Shown here piece after piece: positions 46,425-55,540 of a DNA stretch of 64,000 bases (its first letter is position 1; each line of letters begins with the position of its first letter). Position numbers and translations under genes: made by a program. A model generated the notes under the pieces. It was not told the origin of the DNA, did not search any database, and saw only the letters and a list, made by a program, of their open reading frames with translations. This DNA is from Cuneatibacter caecimuris (GTDB lineage: Bacteria; Bacillota; Clostridia; Lachnospirales; Lachnospiraceae). The stretch spans positions 62,001 through 126,000 of the forward strand of contig NZ_SGXF01000004.1 in NCBI RefSeq assembly GCF_004216775.1, given 5' to 3'.

Positions 46425-46652
46425 TCATTTCTCCATTTCAGATACAAACCGGACATTTTTTATAATCACATCCGATTTCCACCTGTTTTTGCTGATATGC
46501 CATTCCTCGGGATACATACCCCAGTTCCATGTTATATTCCATGTGCCGTCAGGGTTTTGCGTGTTTCTGATAAACTCCGCTTCCTTCTGGCTGATCTTTT
46601 TATTTTTACTTAAACTTTTTCGATAATTCAAAAAACATTGCTTCTCCTCCAT
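46425..46652 (-). pseudogene. C-terminal remnant of a prenyltransferase-like protein
   Basis: 75 codons whose second half (NPDGTWNITWNWGMYPEEWHISKNRWKSDVIIKNVRF) resembles the C-terminal repeat of squalene-cyclase/prenyltransferase-like hypothetical proteins, which are normally about 300 residues long. The N-terminal part is missing, so I read this as a deletion remnant. It could still be translated as a short peptide ahead of the methyltransferase. Confidence 0.45.
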
Positions 46653-46721
46653 ATATCTCTGTTCCTTTGAAATTTAATATTATCATGACAGAGTGTTTAT
46701 GTCTTGAAAAAAAGCGCCATT

Positions 46722-47576
46722 TTACAGGTTTAACAGTGCGATTTCCTTCGCCTGCCGGGGAGTTACGCCATGAAAACGTTTAAACTCATTTAACAGATGG
46801 GACTGGTCCGCAAAGCCGTAACGGTAAACCGTATCCTGTATATTCAATACGTCCTGCCTGACCACGTCGCACCACACATTCTGGTAACGTACCAGGTCTG
46901 CCGTACGCTTGATAGAAAGGCCGATGTCCTGCATAAAAAGCCGTTCCATCTGCCTCTGGCTGATGCTGGCATATCCGCATACCTCTTTGACTGATATGCT
47001 CCCGGAATTTTTTAATATCCGGTCGACGGCGTTGTATACGTTAAAATTGCACTGTCTTTTCACGGTTGCCTGCAGAAGCCTGTTCAGCAAAAACCTTTCC
47101 AGCCAGGCAATGCGTCCACTTGTTTCTGTTATATCTAAAAAAGCTTTAAACTCTCCCGCAGCTTCTTTGTCCACCAGTTCAAGATTAAGAACCTGGTTGT
47201 ACAGTTCGCTCATTTTCACATTCAGGAACAAACGTACCGCCCAAAAATAAAAACGAACCGCAAAAGTAGTTTCCCTATCGCCAGACGGCTTTTGCACTGA
47301 TACTGCGGGGGAATCTGCAACCCCGCAGATACGGCTGCTCACTGTTTGTCTGGTATAATTTATATGAATGATAATATCCGCGCAGGTATCCGGTATCACC
47401 AGCACCTTCCTCTCCCCCGCACCTTCCTTTACCTCTCCCGCCTCCCAAAAACAAGCTATGTAGGGAGCAAGGCAGCCACTGGGGGCGTATTCAGAGTAAG
47501 CGTATCCGCGAAGAAACGGCCGGGAAGTCAGCGGCCTGTATTGTTTATGGAAATCTGGGGTCATAAAACCTGTCAC
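46722..47576 (-). CDS. AraC-family regulator
   Basis: A 284-residue regulator. An N-terminal sensor-like domain (PSGCLAPYIACFWEAGE, VLVIPDTCADIIIHINY; DUF6597-like) precedes the AraC double helix-turn-helix (about 185-284) with VKEVCGYASISQRQMERLFMQDIGLS and YRYGFADQSHLLNEFKRFHGVTPRQ. It overlaps the TetR-type gene by four bases, so both are made from one mRNA. Confidence 0.9.
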   Translation of the reverse strand: MTGFMTPDFHKQYRPLTSRPFLRGYAYSEYAPSGCLAPYIACFWEAGEVKEGAGERKVLVIPDTCADIIIHINYTRQTVSSRICGVADSPAVSVQKPSGDRETTFAVRFYFWAVRLFLNVKMSELYNQVLNLELVDKEAAGEFKAFLDITETSGRIAWLERFLLNRLLQATVKRQCNFNVYNAVDRILKNSGSISVKEVCGYASISQRQMERLFMQDIGLSIKRTADLVRYQNVWCDVVRQDVLNIQDTVYRYGFADQSHLLNEFKRFHGVTPRQAKEIALLNL

Positions 47577-48148
47577 TCCTGACTTTCTTCTAATGTTTTC
47601 ATTCCTGCTGTTAACACCTTCAGTGACAATTCAAAGCTTTCCTCCACAGACGACGGATCCCCAAATGCCTGGTGGTTGACCAACAGGGAAAATCCTTCTA
47701 AAAACGCCCGAAAAGTTCGGATTAAATGACCGCAGTTTTCCTCTGAAATATTCAGCGAAGACGCAATTTTAAAGCATACAGAAAATAATCTTTCAGTCGC
47801 CTTCAGCGCTTCCTCGCCCTGATATTTATTATACCATAGCATCGCGCTGAAGACGCCTGGATTACAGGTGGCATACCTATAGAACGCCCTGCATACCGCT
47901 TCCCAGGCAGCATATCCGCTGACGCCCACCGCTGCCTCAATCATTTTCTCTTCCATATGCCGCCAGCCGTACAGCATTAATTCATTTTGCAGATCATCCA
48001 GCCCTTTGATGTGATTATACAGGGAAGGGGGCTGGACCTTTAGCCTGTCCGCCAGCAGTTTCAGCGATATATTTTCGAATCCCAGCTCATTCGCCAGCTG
48101 TGCAGCTTTTTCTATCACAATGTTTTTATCAAGCCCTGCCCGCGCCAT
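47573..48148 (-). CDS. TetR/AcrR-family regulator
   Basis: A 191-residue repressor. The helix-turn-helix is in KNIVIEKAAQLANELGFENISLKLLADRLKVQPPSLYNHIKGLDDLQ; the C-terminal half matches the WHG-type TetR ligand domain (AFYRYATCNPGVFSAMLW). The promoter upstream carries a palindrome in its spacer, consistent with autorepression. It is co-transcribed with the AraC-type gene. Confidence 0.92.
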   Translation of the reverse strand: MARAGLDKNIVIEKAAQLANELGFENISLKLLADRLKVQPPSLYNHIKGLDDLQNELMLYGWRHMEEKMIEAAVGVSGYAAWEAVCRAFYRYATCNPGVFSAMLWYNKYQGEEALKATERLFSVCFKIASSLNISEENCGHLIRTFRAFLEGFSLLVNHQAFGDPSSVEESFELSLKVLTAGMKTLEESQE

Positions 48149-48177
48149 TTTATTCCTCCAAAGCTTTTCTTGTTCTT

Positions 48178-48206
48178 ATTTTAACTAATTTAAATAGTTT
48201 TGTCAA
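48178..48206 (-). promoter_or_regulatory. TetR-gene promoter with operator in the spacer
   Basis: Minus strand TTGACA (48201-48206), exactly 17 bp, TAAAAT (48178-48183). The spacer is almost filled by AACTAATTTAAATAGTT (48183-48199, plus strand), arms AACTA/TAGTT, so a bound repressor would block the promoter. Confidence 0.75.
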
Positions 48207-48263
48207 CTGGAGGATATTGGATTTTATCAAGTATTCAGTCCGGTTTTGTTTTTCATTTTTGTA

Positions 48264-48293
48264 TTGTACTTATTATTTAAAATAGAGTATACT
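48264..48293 (+). promoter_or_regulatory. Promoter of the DUF2262-SUFU-zincin genes
   Basis: TTGTAC (48264-48269), 18 bp, TATACT (48288-48293), 20 bp upstream of the DUF2262 start codon. Confidence 0.55.
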
Positions 48294-48313
48294 GAAAAAC
48301 AAGGAGAGTATCT

Positions 48314-49150
48314 ATGTTTAAAAAATTCTATGAAAAATACGCCCCGGAGGAACAAGAAGTAATTGTTCTGGTACGGAACTGCCTGGGCGCCGGATATAAC
48401 AGCGGTTTCTGGGAGATGACGGCGATTTCACTGGGGATGGTATTCTGTGATACAGGAAAAGTCAAAATCCAGGAAGGACGGCTGAAGTGGCCCGTTACAG
48501 AAAAAGAAAAAAATAAAGGAAAAGCCTGGAAGAAGTTTAAGAAAGGGCAGATTTGCCGGATTAAGGTAAGAAAGCTCCTGGACGATCAGGCGCCGGCGCA
48601 TATGGATCCAGAAAAGTTTAACTGCTGGTGTGTTACCAAGATATTGAAATCAAAAGCGTCCTGCCCGCAGCTGGAAGCAGTTCTGGAAGAGTACAGCAGG
48701 CCTGTGGTCATTGAAGACAAGATATTGGGAACGCTGACCCTCAACCGGGAGCTTAATATATTTGAAACTTCTCTCTGGTGGAACAAAGAAGAGATTTCGC
48801 TCATGCTGGAGATTGATTCGGAAAAAAGGTCCTCCTGGGACGCTGTCTTCACTGCAGCGAAAGCAATGGTCATGGGCCAAGAATCCTGGGAAACCGCCAT
48901 GCGTGCCTTTGCCGCGCGTGAACTGACTGAACTGGCCAATGACTGGCTGGAAGATGATGATGAAAACCAGGAATCCGCAGGCATTACAGAGGAATCCTTT
49001 TCAAAACGCATAACCCTGTCGGAACTTTCCATTGGTTCCGGCGGCAGTTTTACCGCCTACTATAACGATGATGATATGTTCTGGGGACATGCAGTTCAGG
49101 TCTGCGGTTCCCTGGAGGAAGGTCCCACTACAGCAGATATTGTGGGGTAA
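48314..49150 (+). CDS. DUF2262 domain protein
   Basis: A 278-residue cytoplasmic protein. The C-terminal half (KILGTLTLNRELNIFETSLWWNKEEISLMLEID and on to SFTAYYNDDDMFWGHAVQVCGSLEEGPTTADIVG) matches the DUF2262 pattern with its terminal DDxFWGH motif. The N-terminal half (about 1-120) has a DUF-like beta-rich segment (QICRIKVRKLL). DUF2262 proteins are predicted immunity or ligand-binding proteins; the function is unproven. ATG after AAGGAG. Confidence 0.75.
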   Translation: MFKKFYEKYAPEEQEVIVLVRNCLGAGYNSGFWEMTAISLGMVFCDTGKVKIQEGRLKWPVTEKEKNKGKAWKKFKKGQICRIKVRKLLDDQAPAHMDPEKFNCWCVTKILKSKASCPQLEAVLEEYSRPVVIEDKILGTLTLNRELNIFETSLWWNKEEISLMLEIDSEKRSSWDAVFTAAKAMVMGQESWETAMRAFAARELTELANDWLEDDDENQESAGITEESFSKRITLSELSIGSGGSFTAYYNDDDMFWGHAVQVCGSLEEGPTTADIVG

Positions 49151-49177
49151 ACACACACAGATAAAAGGAGAGATCCC

Positions 49178-50221
49178 ATGAATGATGAAATTGAACTGGG
49201 ACAGGCAGGTTTTGACGCCATTTCTGAAAAAATGAAACAATTATATCCCAGCCAGGATGGGACTTATTACGGCACCATCATTCCCTATTCCCTGGGCGGC
49301 GGCGATCCGCTGGACGGCGTAGAGGTCTGGGAAAGCGAGCGCGGCGTCCCACATTGGCATTACATTACCTATGGCTTTTCTGAACTCTATGAAAAAGAAA
49401 ATGATACCCCTGATGTAAGCGGTTACGGCTTCGAATTGACTTTCCGCCTGAAACGCAGCGGAGAAGAACAGCCCCCTTCCTGGCCCGTCAGCCTTCTGCA
49501 AAATCTGGGACGCTATATATTTTCCAGCGGAAATGTTTTTTCCTCAGGACATTACATTGACTGCAATGGTCCTATTGCTTTAGAGACTGATACCTTACTC
49601 ACTGCTTTAGCCTTCCGGGTGGACCCGGAACTGGGAGAAATGGATACTCCCAACGGCCGCATGGCCTTTTTACAGGCAATTGGAATCACTGGCAATGAAA
49701 TGGAAGCTATGATGTGCTGGAATGGTGAAAAATTTCTGGCGGCTCTGGAAGAGCAAATTCCTCTGTGTATCACTGATCTTGCCCGCGGGTCTCAAATGGA
49801 AGTATCTGCTTTCCGGGACATATGCCAAAATGGCATGGAGCAGGATGGCTCCTCAACGGGATTCCTATATCTGGATGAAGTAGGCGTAAGCCTGAAAGAT
49901 AACCATGCCCGGATTCGGCTGGGCGCAGGCCATGACCGGATACTGAAAAATATGCTCCGGGCCAGAGTGGGCAAAGGGAAGGCATTGTGTCTTCAAGGTA
50001 AAAATACTTTAATACAGTTCCAATCCGGAAAACAGGCTCTCGTCACTCTGGAGGATGAATGTTTGGCTCTGACTCTTCCGGAACAGGCTCTTACAGAATT
50101 GTGCGCCGCTCTCCAGCCTCATGCCGGCGTCTATCCTCTGGCATCCTTTCCGCTGACTGTAGAGTTAGTCCCTACCAGGATCACGGACCAAAAAGGAAAC
50201 GTTCTGAAGGTAATTGAATAA
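49178..50221 (+). CDS. Suppressor-of-fused (SUFU) domain protein
   Basis: A 347-residue protein. The SUFU-like domain (about 30-215) has HYITYGFSELYEKENDTPDVSGYGFELTFRLKR and WPVSLLQNLGRYIFSSGNVFSSGHYIDCNGPI. The C-terminal part is a second beta-rich unit. In bacteria SUFU proteins are mostly predicted immunity proteins of polymorphic toxin systems, but no toxin gene is visible here. It lies 27 bp after the DUF2262 gene with AAAGGAGAG. Confidence 0.82.
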   Translation: MNDEIELGQAGFDAISEKMKQLYPSQDGTYYGTIIPYSLGGGDPLDGVEVWESERGVPHWHYITYGFSELYEKENDTPDVSGYGFELTFRLKRSGEEQPPSWPVSLLQNLGRYIFSSGNVFSSGHYIDCNGPIALETDTLLTALAFRVDPELGEMDTPNGRMAFLQAIGITGNEMEAMMCWNGEKFLAALEEQIPLCITDLARGSQMEVSAFRDICQNGMEQDGSSTGFLYLDEVGVSLKDNHARIRLGAGHDRILKNMLRARVGKGKALCLQGKNTLIQFQSGKQALVTLEDECLALTLPEQALTELCAALQPHAGVYPLASFPLTVELVPTRITDQKGNVLKVIE

Positions 50222-50241
50222 AAAGCAAGGAGTACAACTGA

Positions 50242-51021
50242 ATGGAAATAAATTTTATAAATCCCGGTGTGGAATATATGATTCAATCTATTATGGAATT
50301 CCAGACGGAGGAAATGTCTGCGTTCTGGTCGGAACCACTCTATCATTTCTATCCAAGGCTAGACAGGGATTTTTCTATGAATCTGCCTTTTCCTGAAAGA
50401 TCTGCTTACCTGGAACGAATATTGCGTGATGAATATTTCGAACTGGAAAATATAATCAATCAAAAAGTTGCTCTGTATTCCAGTCACTGGACAAACTGTA
50501 AAGGGCAGATTGAGGCTGCACTTTCGGATGCTTTTGAAATTGATTGTACAAAACTGTTTAATGATCTGCAGTGTAATATCTGCATGAACCCCATAAGCCC
50601 TCGTTTTCTGAAGAAACGGTGTTTTGAGGTGTTTTATTTGAACAGTGAAAAAGGCGCCATCGGTACCGCAATACATGAAATCATTCATTTTGTTTGGTTT
50701 TATATATGGAATAGCCTGTTCCATGACACCTGCAAGGAATATGAAAAACCGTCGCTTAAATGGATTCTGAGCGAGATGGTTGTCGAGTCTGTTATGAGTG
50801 ATAAACGCCTTAGTTCCATCAATCCTTATTATCCCAGAGAAAACGGCGGCTGTATCTATCCGTATTTCTTCGATATGACAGTGGACGGCAAGCTGATCCT
50901 CGACACGCTGGACGCGATGTACAAGAGCCAGAATATCAAAGATTTTATGCGAAACAGCTATGCCTATTGTCAGAAATATGAATTGGAAATCCGAAAACAC
51001 ATACAACAATCGGAGAAGTAA
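50242..51021 (+). CDS. Predicted zinc metalloprotease-like protein
   Basis: A 259-residue protein of unknown family with a zincin motif HEIIH at residues 145-149 (GTAIHEIIHFVWFY) and a downstream SEMVVES that may give the third, Glu, ligand. There is no signal peptide or membrane segment, so it should be cytoplasmic. It lies 20 bp after the SUFU gene with AAGGAG. Protease activity is inferred from the motif only. Confidence 0.6.
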   Translation: MEINFINPGVEYMIQSIMEFQTEEMSAFWSEPLYHFYPRLDRDFSMNLPFPERSAYLERILRDEYFELENIINQKVALYSSHWTNCKGQIEAALSDAFEIDCTKLFNDLQCNICMNPISPRFLKKRCFEVFYLNSEKGAIGTAIHEIIHFVWFYIWNSLFHDTCKEYEKPSLKWILSEMVVESVMSDKRLSSINPYYPRENGGCIYPYFFDMTVDGKLILDTLDAMYKSQNIKDFMRNSYAYCQKYELEIRKHIQQSEK

Positions 51022-51042
51022 AAAATAATGCCAGGTTAAACG

Positions 51043-51090
51043 AAAAAACTGCCGTAAACTCTGGAAATCCAGAATTTTCAGCAGTTTTTA
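51043..51090. terminator. Bidirectional terminator
   Basis: AAAAAACTGC (51043-51052) and GCAGTTTTTA (51081-51090) pair, with an inner TCTGGAAATCCAGA stem-loop. T-runs follow on both strands. It serves the zincin gene and the convergent tRNA-Arg. Confidence 0.75.
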
Positions 51091-51093
51091 TAA

Positions 51094-51167
51094 CGTCGCT
51101 AAGAGGATTTGAACCTCCGGCCTACCGCTTAGGAGGCGGTCGCTCTATCCAGCTGAGCTATAGCGAC
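51094..51167 (-). tRNA. tRNA-Arg (anticodon CCT)
   Basis: A 74-base cloverleaf. The acceptor stem pairs GTCGCTA with TAGCGAC, with G as discriminator base. The D arm holds AGCTCAGCTGGATAGAGC, the anticodon stem ACCGC/GCGGT encloses the loop CTCCTAA (anticodon CCT), and the T arm has GGTTCAAATCC. CCA is not encoded. It reads the AGG codon. Confidence 0.95.
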
Positions 51168-51251
51168 TCATAACTGTATGCACTTCCGCTCCCGTCAGAA
51201 TACAGGATGCTGTACAAACAACCTATATTCTAACGGAAAACTGCGGAAAAG

Positions 51252-52139
51252 TCAACTATTAACTTGAAATTCTGCGCTGCCCTGCAGCCAGATATTTCCT
51301 TTAAACCGGAATCCAGGGGCAGGCATGCCCAGCAGGTCCTCCCTGTTAATCAAAACCTGTATGGAAATATCGTTGCACAGCAGCGACATGCGCACCAGTT
51401 CTTCTCCGGTGATCTTATTTTTCACGGTCTCGCAGCCCTGAATATCTCCCATTACAGAGTACTGATCGCATTCCACCCCATTGGGAATAAAAAAAGAATC
51501 AACAATAGAATAAAGATCTTCTTTTTCCAGACGGCGGCTTACTTTGGCATAGGTATTCATTTCTTCAATCGTAAGATCTTCCAGGGCTTCTTCATTTCCC
51601 TGCTTTGCCTCTTCAATCAGTTTTTCCCTGCGTCTTGACAGGACTTTCGCCTGCTTCAGTTCCATGGTAGATTTCCTGACAGGCAAAATTATTTTCCCTT
51701 CGCTGGCCAGCCCGGCCAGCCTGGTGGATAAAACTTTTGGTTCTTTCCCGGTCCTGGAAAACAATTCCTTCATCTGAAACACATTGGTGAGAAAATAGAT
51801 CAGCGTCATTCCAACCCTGTAATCTTCATACATACCTGCAAAAGAATCTCTGCTGCCCTGTTTCTGAATCACAGTTTCGCTCACGCTGCTGATTTCATCC
51901 CCAACCATATAGGGATAATAGTATTCCATCTGAAACTGCCCGTTTTCATCCATCTCACCATACAGCGCCAGTCCGATTCCTTCTGCAACTTCCCTTGTCA
52001 GCACTGCCATCGTGCTGTCCATGTCTGTCTGGACCAGATGCATCGTATCAGGCTTCTCCATAGCCAGCTGCAGGAGCTGGCGGATCTGCCTCTTATTCTG
52101 ATAGGAACGAAATCCAATAGTTTTTAAATAGCTGTGCAT
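51252..52139 (-). CDS. DUF3881 family protein
   Basis: A 295-residue cytoplasmic protein. The opening MHSYLKTIGFRSYQNKRQIRQLLQLAME and the TLIYFLTNVFQMKELFSR and GDIQGCETVKNKITGEELVRMSLLCNDI segments match DUF3881, which I know mainly from Lachnospiraceae. The function is unknown. The nearest gene on the same strand is the large transglutaminase-like protein, 82 bp upstream. Confidence 0.8.
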   Translation of the reverse strand: MHSYLKTIGFRSYQNKRQIRQLLQLAMEKPDTMHLVQTDMDSTMAVLTREVAEGIGLALYGEMDENGQFQMEYYYPYMVGDEISSVSETVIQKQGSRDSFAGMYEDYRVGMTLIYFLTNVFQMKELFSRTGKEPKVLSTRLAGLASEGKIILPVRKSTMELKQAKVLSRRREKLIEEAKQGNEEALEDLTIEEMNTYAKVSRRLEKEDLYSIVDSFFIPNGVECDQYSVMGDIQGCETVKNKITGEELVRMSLLCNDISIQVLINREDLLGMPAPGFRFKGNIWLQGSAEFQVNS

Positions 52140-52221
52140 TCCGCTGCTCCTTTCAACGCTTTTCGCTTATTATAATTCAGCTCCGTAGCTTTTGCAAGTC
52201 CTGATTCCACATTTACCAAAA

Positions 52222-54675
52222 CTAACCTCTCAGTATATTGAGCAGAGCTGACGCTGTCCCAATCTGATAATTGGCAAAGGCAAATCTCCCCATCCCCTCC
52301 TCATCCACAGCCAAAACAAAGGGAAGCCGTCTGTCGCCTACCCCCATTCTGAGCCGCAGCCGGGCGGCAGGAGGATAGTCATTTTTGTCCTTCCGTTCTG
52401 CATGCCAGAGCTCTTTCAAAATCCGCAGCAGAGTTTCCTGTTTATGATCTGCCCCTTCTTCCAGCAGAATATGAGTCTCAATTTGATTCTCCTTTAATTC
52501 CTCCTGAATCTGAAGCAATTCCTGAAGCAAATGCTCTGTAGGCTCTTTTCCCGGATCAGCAAATACTACAATCCGTTTTTTTCCGGGAGACGTTACAGCC
52601 TCTTTTTTTCTTTTCTCCATCGTTTTGTCTTTTGCCAGGCTTAAAAATATTTCTGTATCATTTTGAACTTTCGTATCCCGCATCTGGCAGCTGACCTCTC
52701 CGTCGATCTGCCTCCTGGATGTAAGTATCCGGCAAAATCCCGCCCTGACCCGTACAACACAGTCTTTTCCCTCTTCTGTCTCAACTTTTTCCTGTGCCCG
52801 GAAACTGCCTTCTTCCCATATGGACACAGCAGCCTGTGTGCCGTATTCTATCAATTCCCTGCTTTTTAAAATCACTTTACATATACGCTGCTTCCGGTCA
52901 GCAGGTATCCACTCACCATTTTCCCAAATTTCAGCCATACCCAGGTTTTCCGAATATCTGACCGCTATTCCCAGACTGCGGCAGCAGTTGATTAAAAGTA
53001 CCTGGACATCGCTTCTTACTGCGGTCTTTTGTTTCAGCATTTCTAAAGGATTCCCGGTCCAGCCTTCAAATCCGCCTGCATCTAAAATCCGCAGATTCCC
53101 CTCAAGATATTCCTGAACCTGGCGGAAATCAGAAAATTCAATCCCTGTTTTGCGCAGCTCCTCTGACAGTTGTTTTCTCACCGGCCACAAAAATTCCCTG
53201 CTGACTCTGGGATTCAGTACCCCGTCAGCCCAGACTTCAGCCGGATACCTGTCCCGGTAAGGAAGAGCTGATTCCAGTAATTCTTTCAAACCGTCCGCGG
53301 TACAATCGGACAGATCCTTTTCATTCAAAATTGAAAGGAGAAGATGTTTTTCTTCTTCCTGAAATTCCTTAAATTCCTGAAATTTAAGGATTTCCTCCCA
53401 GTTTCCTCTGGCTTTGTTTCCAACAGTTTTGCAAATCCTCCAGTTTTCCCGTCTCTCCGCTCTCTGACGGTCCAGCTGCAAAAGCCTGTATTGAAAATCC
53501 CCTGCAGGTTCTTCTTCATAAAAGATCTTTTCCTCTGGCGGCCTTAATGAAAAATGTACGTTATTTTCTTCATGCTCAGGGCAATACCCCTCTTCCAGCT
53601 CTAAATGAATTTCAACCCCGCCCTGAGCTGCATTTTGAAGAGAGACCTTTTTTCCGCACAGTTTTCTCCCATCCCAGGCTTCTGCATATAATTCCCCTAA
53701 CCCAAATTTACAGGATATCATACCGGAATCATCCGTCGTCCCCTGGTAAATTACAGAAAGCCTGCTGTAGTTTACCACAAAGAATTTAACCTGAACGCCG
53801 CTTTTTCCCCTGCCCCTGTCTGTCACTTTCACTCTTAACATCCCGGTGCTTCCATAGCGCCCCGTCACATTGATCCAGGAAAAAAGTTTTCCTGCCGGCT
53901 TTGCCTCTTCTTCCTCTTCCGTTTGATTTGGAAGAAGTGACCAGCTCCTGGTTCTGATCATCATGGCGCGGGAAGCCGCGGATGTAAACCATCCCCTGTC
54001 TAAGTCCGGCTCAGGCTCACAGGCCCCCATATAGTGCCAGCCATCTCCTGTCCAGACTTCCGCCCAGGCATGGTTGCCGTCGCAATGGGCCCACTTTACA
54101 GCATAGCACTGCCTTGCAGGTATCCCGACGCTGCGCAGAGCCGCAGTCACAAGGGTGGATTCTTCGCCGCACCGTCCAGCCCCTCTTTTCAAAATCCCTT
54201 CAACCCCCAGAGTTCTGTTATCCGTCGGCTCATAAGACACCCGGCTGCAGCACCATTCATTGACCGCCAGGGCAGCTTCCCTGGCCGGCTTGCCCTTTAC
54301 CAGGGGAAATAATTCCTGATACAGTATCTTTCTGGACAAGTCCGGAGTTTCATCATTAATTCTGTACATCAAAACATATCTAAGCCACATGATCTCAGGA
54401 ATCTGTTGCGTGAATAAAAGATTTTCCGCAGCCTTCAGAGCCTGGCGCACCTGCAGGAAAAACCATTCCGGCGAGAAACTCAGCAAATCCTGTACAGGAG
54501 CGCAGGAATAAAGAAATTTCATGCACAGCTCCTCTTCTCTGCAAAGGTAATTTCTTTCCAGAAAATTTTGTACCTCCTCTTTTTTACTGTCCCATCCGGA
54601 CAGCCGCCGGGAATAAAGCTCTTGGATCTGACCGTAAATCTTTTCTGAAAATTTAAGGCTTAATTTTTCTGCCAT
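52222..54675 (-). CDS. Large transglutaminase-like domain protein
   Basis: An 817-residue protein. A helical N-terminal region (1 to about 130) precedes a transglutaminase-like core with Cys169 (GAGRCGEES) and His202 (GNHAWAEVW); the third member may be the Glu/Asp cluster in GACEPEPDLD just after. Beta-sandwich segments follow (about 270-360), then a second region with IAVRYSENLGMAEIWENGEW that looks like a decayed second transglutaminase half, and a thioredoxin-like C-terminal part (VVFADPGKEPTEHLLQELLQIQEE). There is no signal peptide. The substrate is unknown. It overlaps cutC by 16 bases. Confidence 0.8.
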   Translation of the reverse strand: MAEKLSLKFSEKIYGQIQELYSRRLSGWDSKKEEVQNFLERNYLCREEELCMKFLYSCAPVQDLLSFSPEWFFLQVRQALKAAENLLFTQQIPEIMWLRYVLMYRINDETPDLSRKILYQELFPLVKGKPAREAALAVNEWCCSRVSYEPTDNRTLGVEGILKRGAGRCGEESTLVTAALRSVGIPARQCYAVKWAHCDGNHAWAEVWTGDGWHYMGACEPEPDLDRGWFTSAASRAMMIRTRSWSLLPNQTEEEEEAKPAGKLFSWINVTGRYGSTGMLRVKVTDRGRGKSGVQVKFFVVNYSRLSVIYQGTTDDSGMISCKFGLGELYAEAWDGRKLCGKKVSLQNAAQGGVEIHLELEEGYCPEHEENNVHFSLRPPEEKIFYEEEPAGDFQYRLLQLDRQRAERRENWRICKTVGNKARGNWEEILKFQEFKEFQEEEKHLLLSILNEKDLSDCTADGLKELLESALPYRDRYPAEVWADGVLNPRVSREFLWPVRKQLSEELRKTGIEFSDFRQVQEYLEGNLRILDAGGFEGWTGNPLEMLKQKTAVRSDVQVLLINCCRSLGIAVRYSENLGMAEIWENGEWIPADRKQRICKVILKSRELIEYGTQAAVSIWEEGSFRAQEKVETEEGKDCVVRVRAGFCRILTSRRQIDGEVSCQMRDTKVQNDTEIFLSLAKDKTMEKRKKEAVTSPGKKRIVVFADPGKEPTEHLLQELLQIQEELKENQIETHILLEEGADHKQETLLRILKELWHAERKDKNDYPPAARLRLRMGVGDRRLPFVLAVDEEGMGRFAFANYQIGTASALLNILRG

Positions 54676-55436
54676 TGTTCTAAAATCTCCCTTACTTTTC
54701 TTACTTCCTTTTCAGATGTTTCCCAGCGTTCAAATTCACTGATACCCGGCATTCCCATAGATACTCTGTAATTCCTGTATTGCATGGGGCTGTCTGCCAC
54801 CTTTTTTCCCGACATGTGAAACAATACTGGCCTGTCCAAATTTTCCGGATTATTGAAAAAGGCCGGAAGCATCCGCGTTACAGTCTCAGAGCAAATTCCT
54901 CCGCCTGCCATAATTTCCACTTTCCTGCTCATGCTACGAAGCCTGTTGATGAGATTTATTCCCTCTTCCGCCGATCCCTCCTGCCCGGAAGTGAGAATCG
55001 TATCCACCTCCAACGACTCCGCCTGATACAGCGCACGCTCCGGGTTCCGGCAGACATCAAACGCTCTGTGCAGCGTAACTCCACAGTGTGCTGCTGCTCC
55101 AATCAGCCGTTTCATCCCAGCCTGATCCAGTTCACCATCCGGCAGCAGGCATCCGATAACAATTCCATCCGCCCCTGTTTTTGAAAAATGCCGGACATCT
55201 TCCTCCATCTGCTCTATCTCCGCAGATGTATAACAAAAATCCCCAAATCTGGGGCGAATCAACACTCTCACCGGCAAATTGGTTTTTTCCTTTATCTGCT
55301 CAAACAGCCGGCTGCCGGGGGTAGTTCCTCCGATCACAAGATTAGCGCAAAGCTCCAGACGGTCTGCACCCCCAGCTTCGGCAGCCAGCGCAGATTCCAG
55401 GCTGTCCACACATACTTCCAGAAAAAATGGTTTCAT
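54660..55436 (-). CDS. cutC: CutC family protein
   Basis: About 258 residues, a TIM-barrel protein with LEVCVDSLESALAAEAGGADRLELCANLVIGGTTPG, RVLIRPRFGDFCYT, TLHRAFDVCRNPERAL and EIMAGGGI, all CutC hallmarks. It was named for copper homeostasis in E. coli, but a direct copper role is disputed and the reaction is unknown. ATG 55436 has GGAG eight bases upstream; a TTG two codons earlier is less likely. Confidence 0.92.
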   Translation of the reverse strand: MKPFFLEVCVDSLESALAAEAGGADRLELCANLVIGGTTPGSRLFEQIKEKTNLPVRVLIRPRFGDFCYTSAEIEQMEEDVRHFSKTGADGIVIGCLLPDGELDQAGMKRLIGAAAHCGVTLHRAFDVCRNPERALYQAESLEVDTILTSGQEGSAEEGINLINRLRSMSRKVEIMAGGGICSETVTRMLPAFFNNPENLDRPVLFHMSGKKVADSPMQYRNYRVSMGMPGISEFERWETSEKEVRKVREILEQWQKN

Positions 55437-55540
55437 CCACAATCTCCTCTTTTTATTGGCAATTTAACAGCCGCAATTTGATCCTTTTTCATCCCCCGGA
55501 GGGCTTTGTTTTATAAAGACCGCAGTTTCTATAAATGAGT

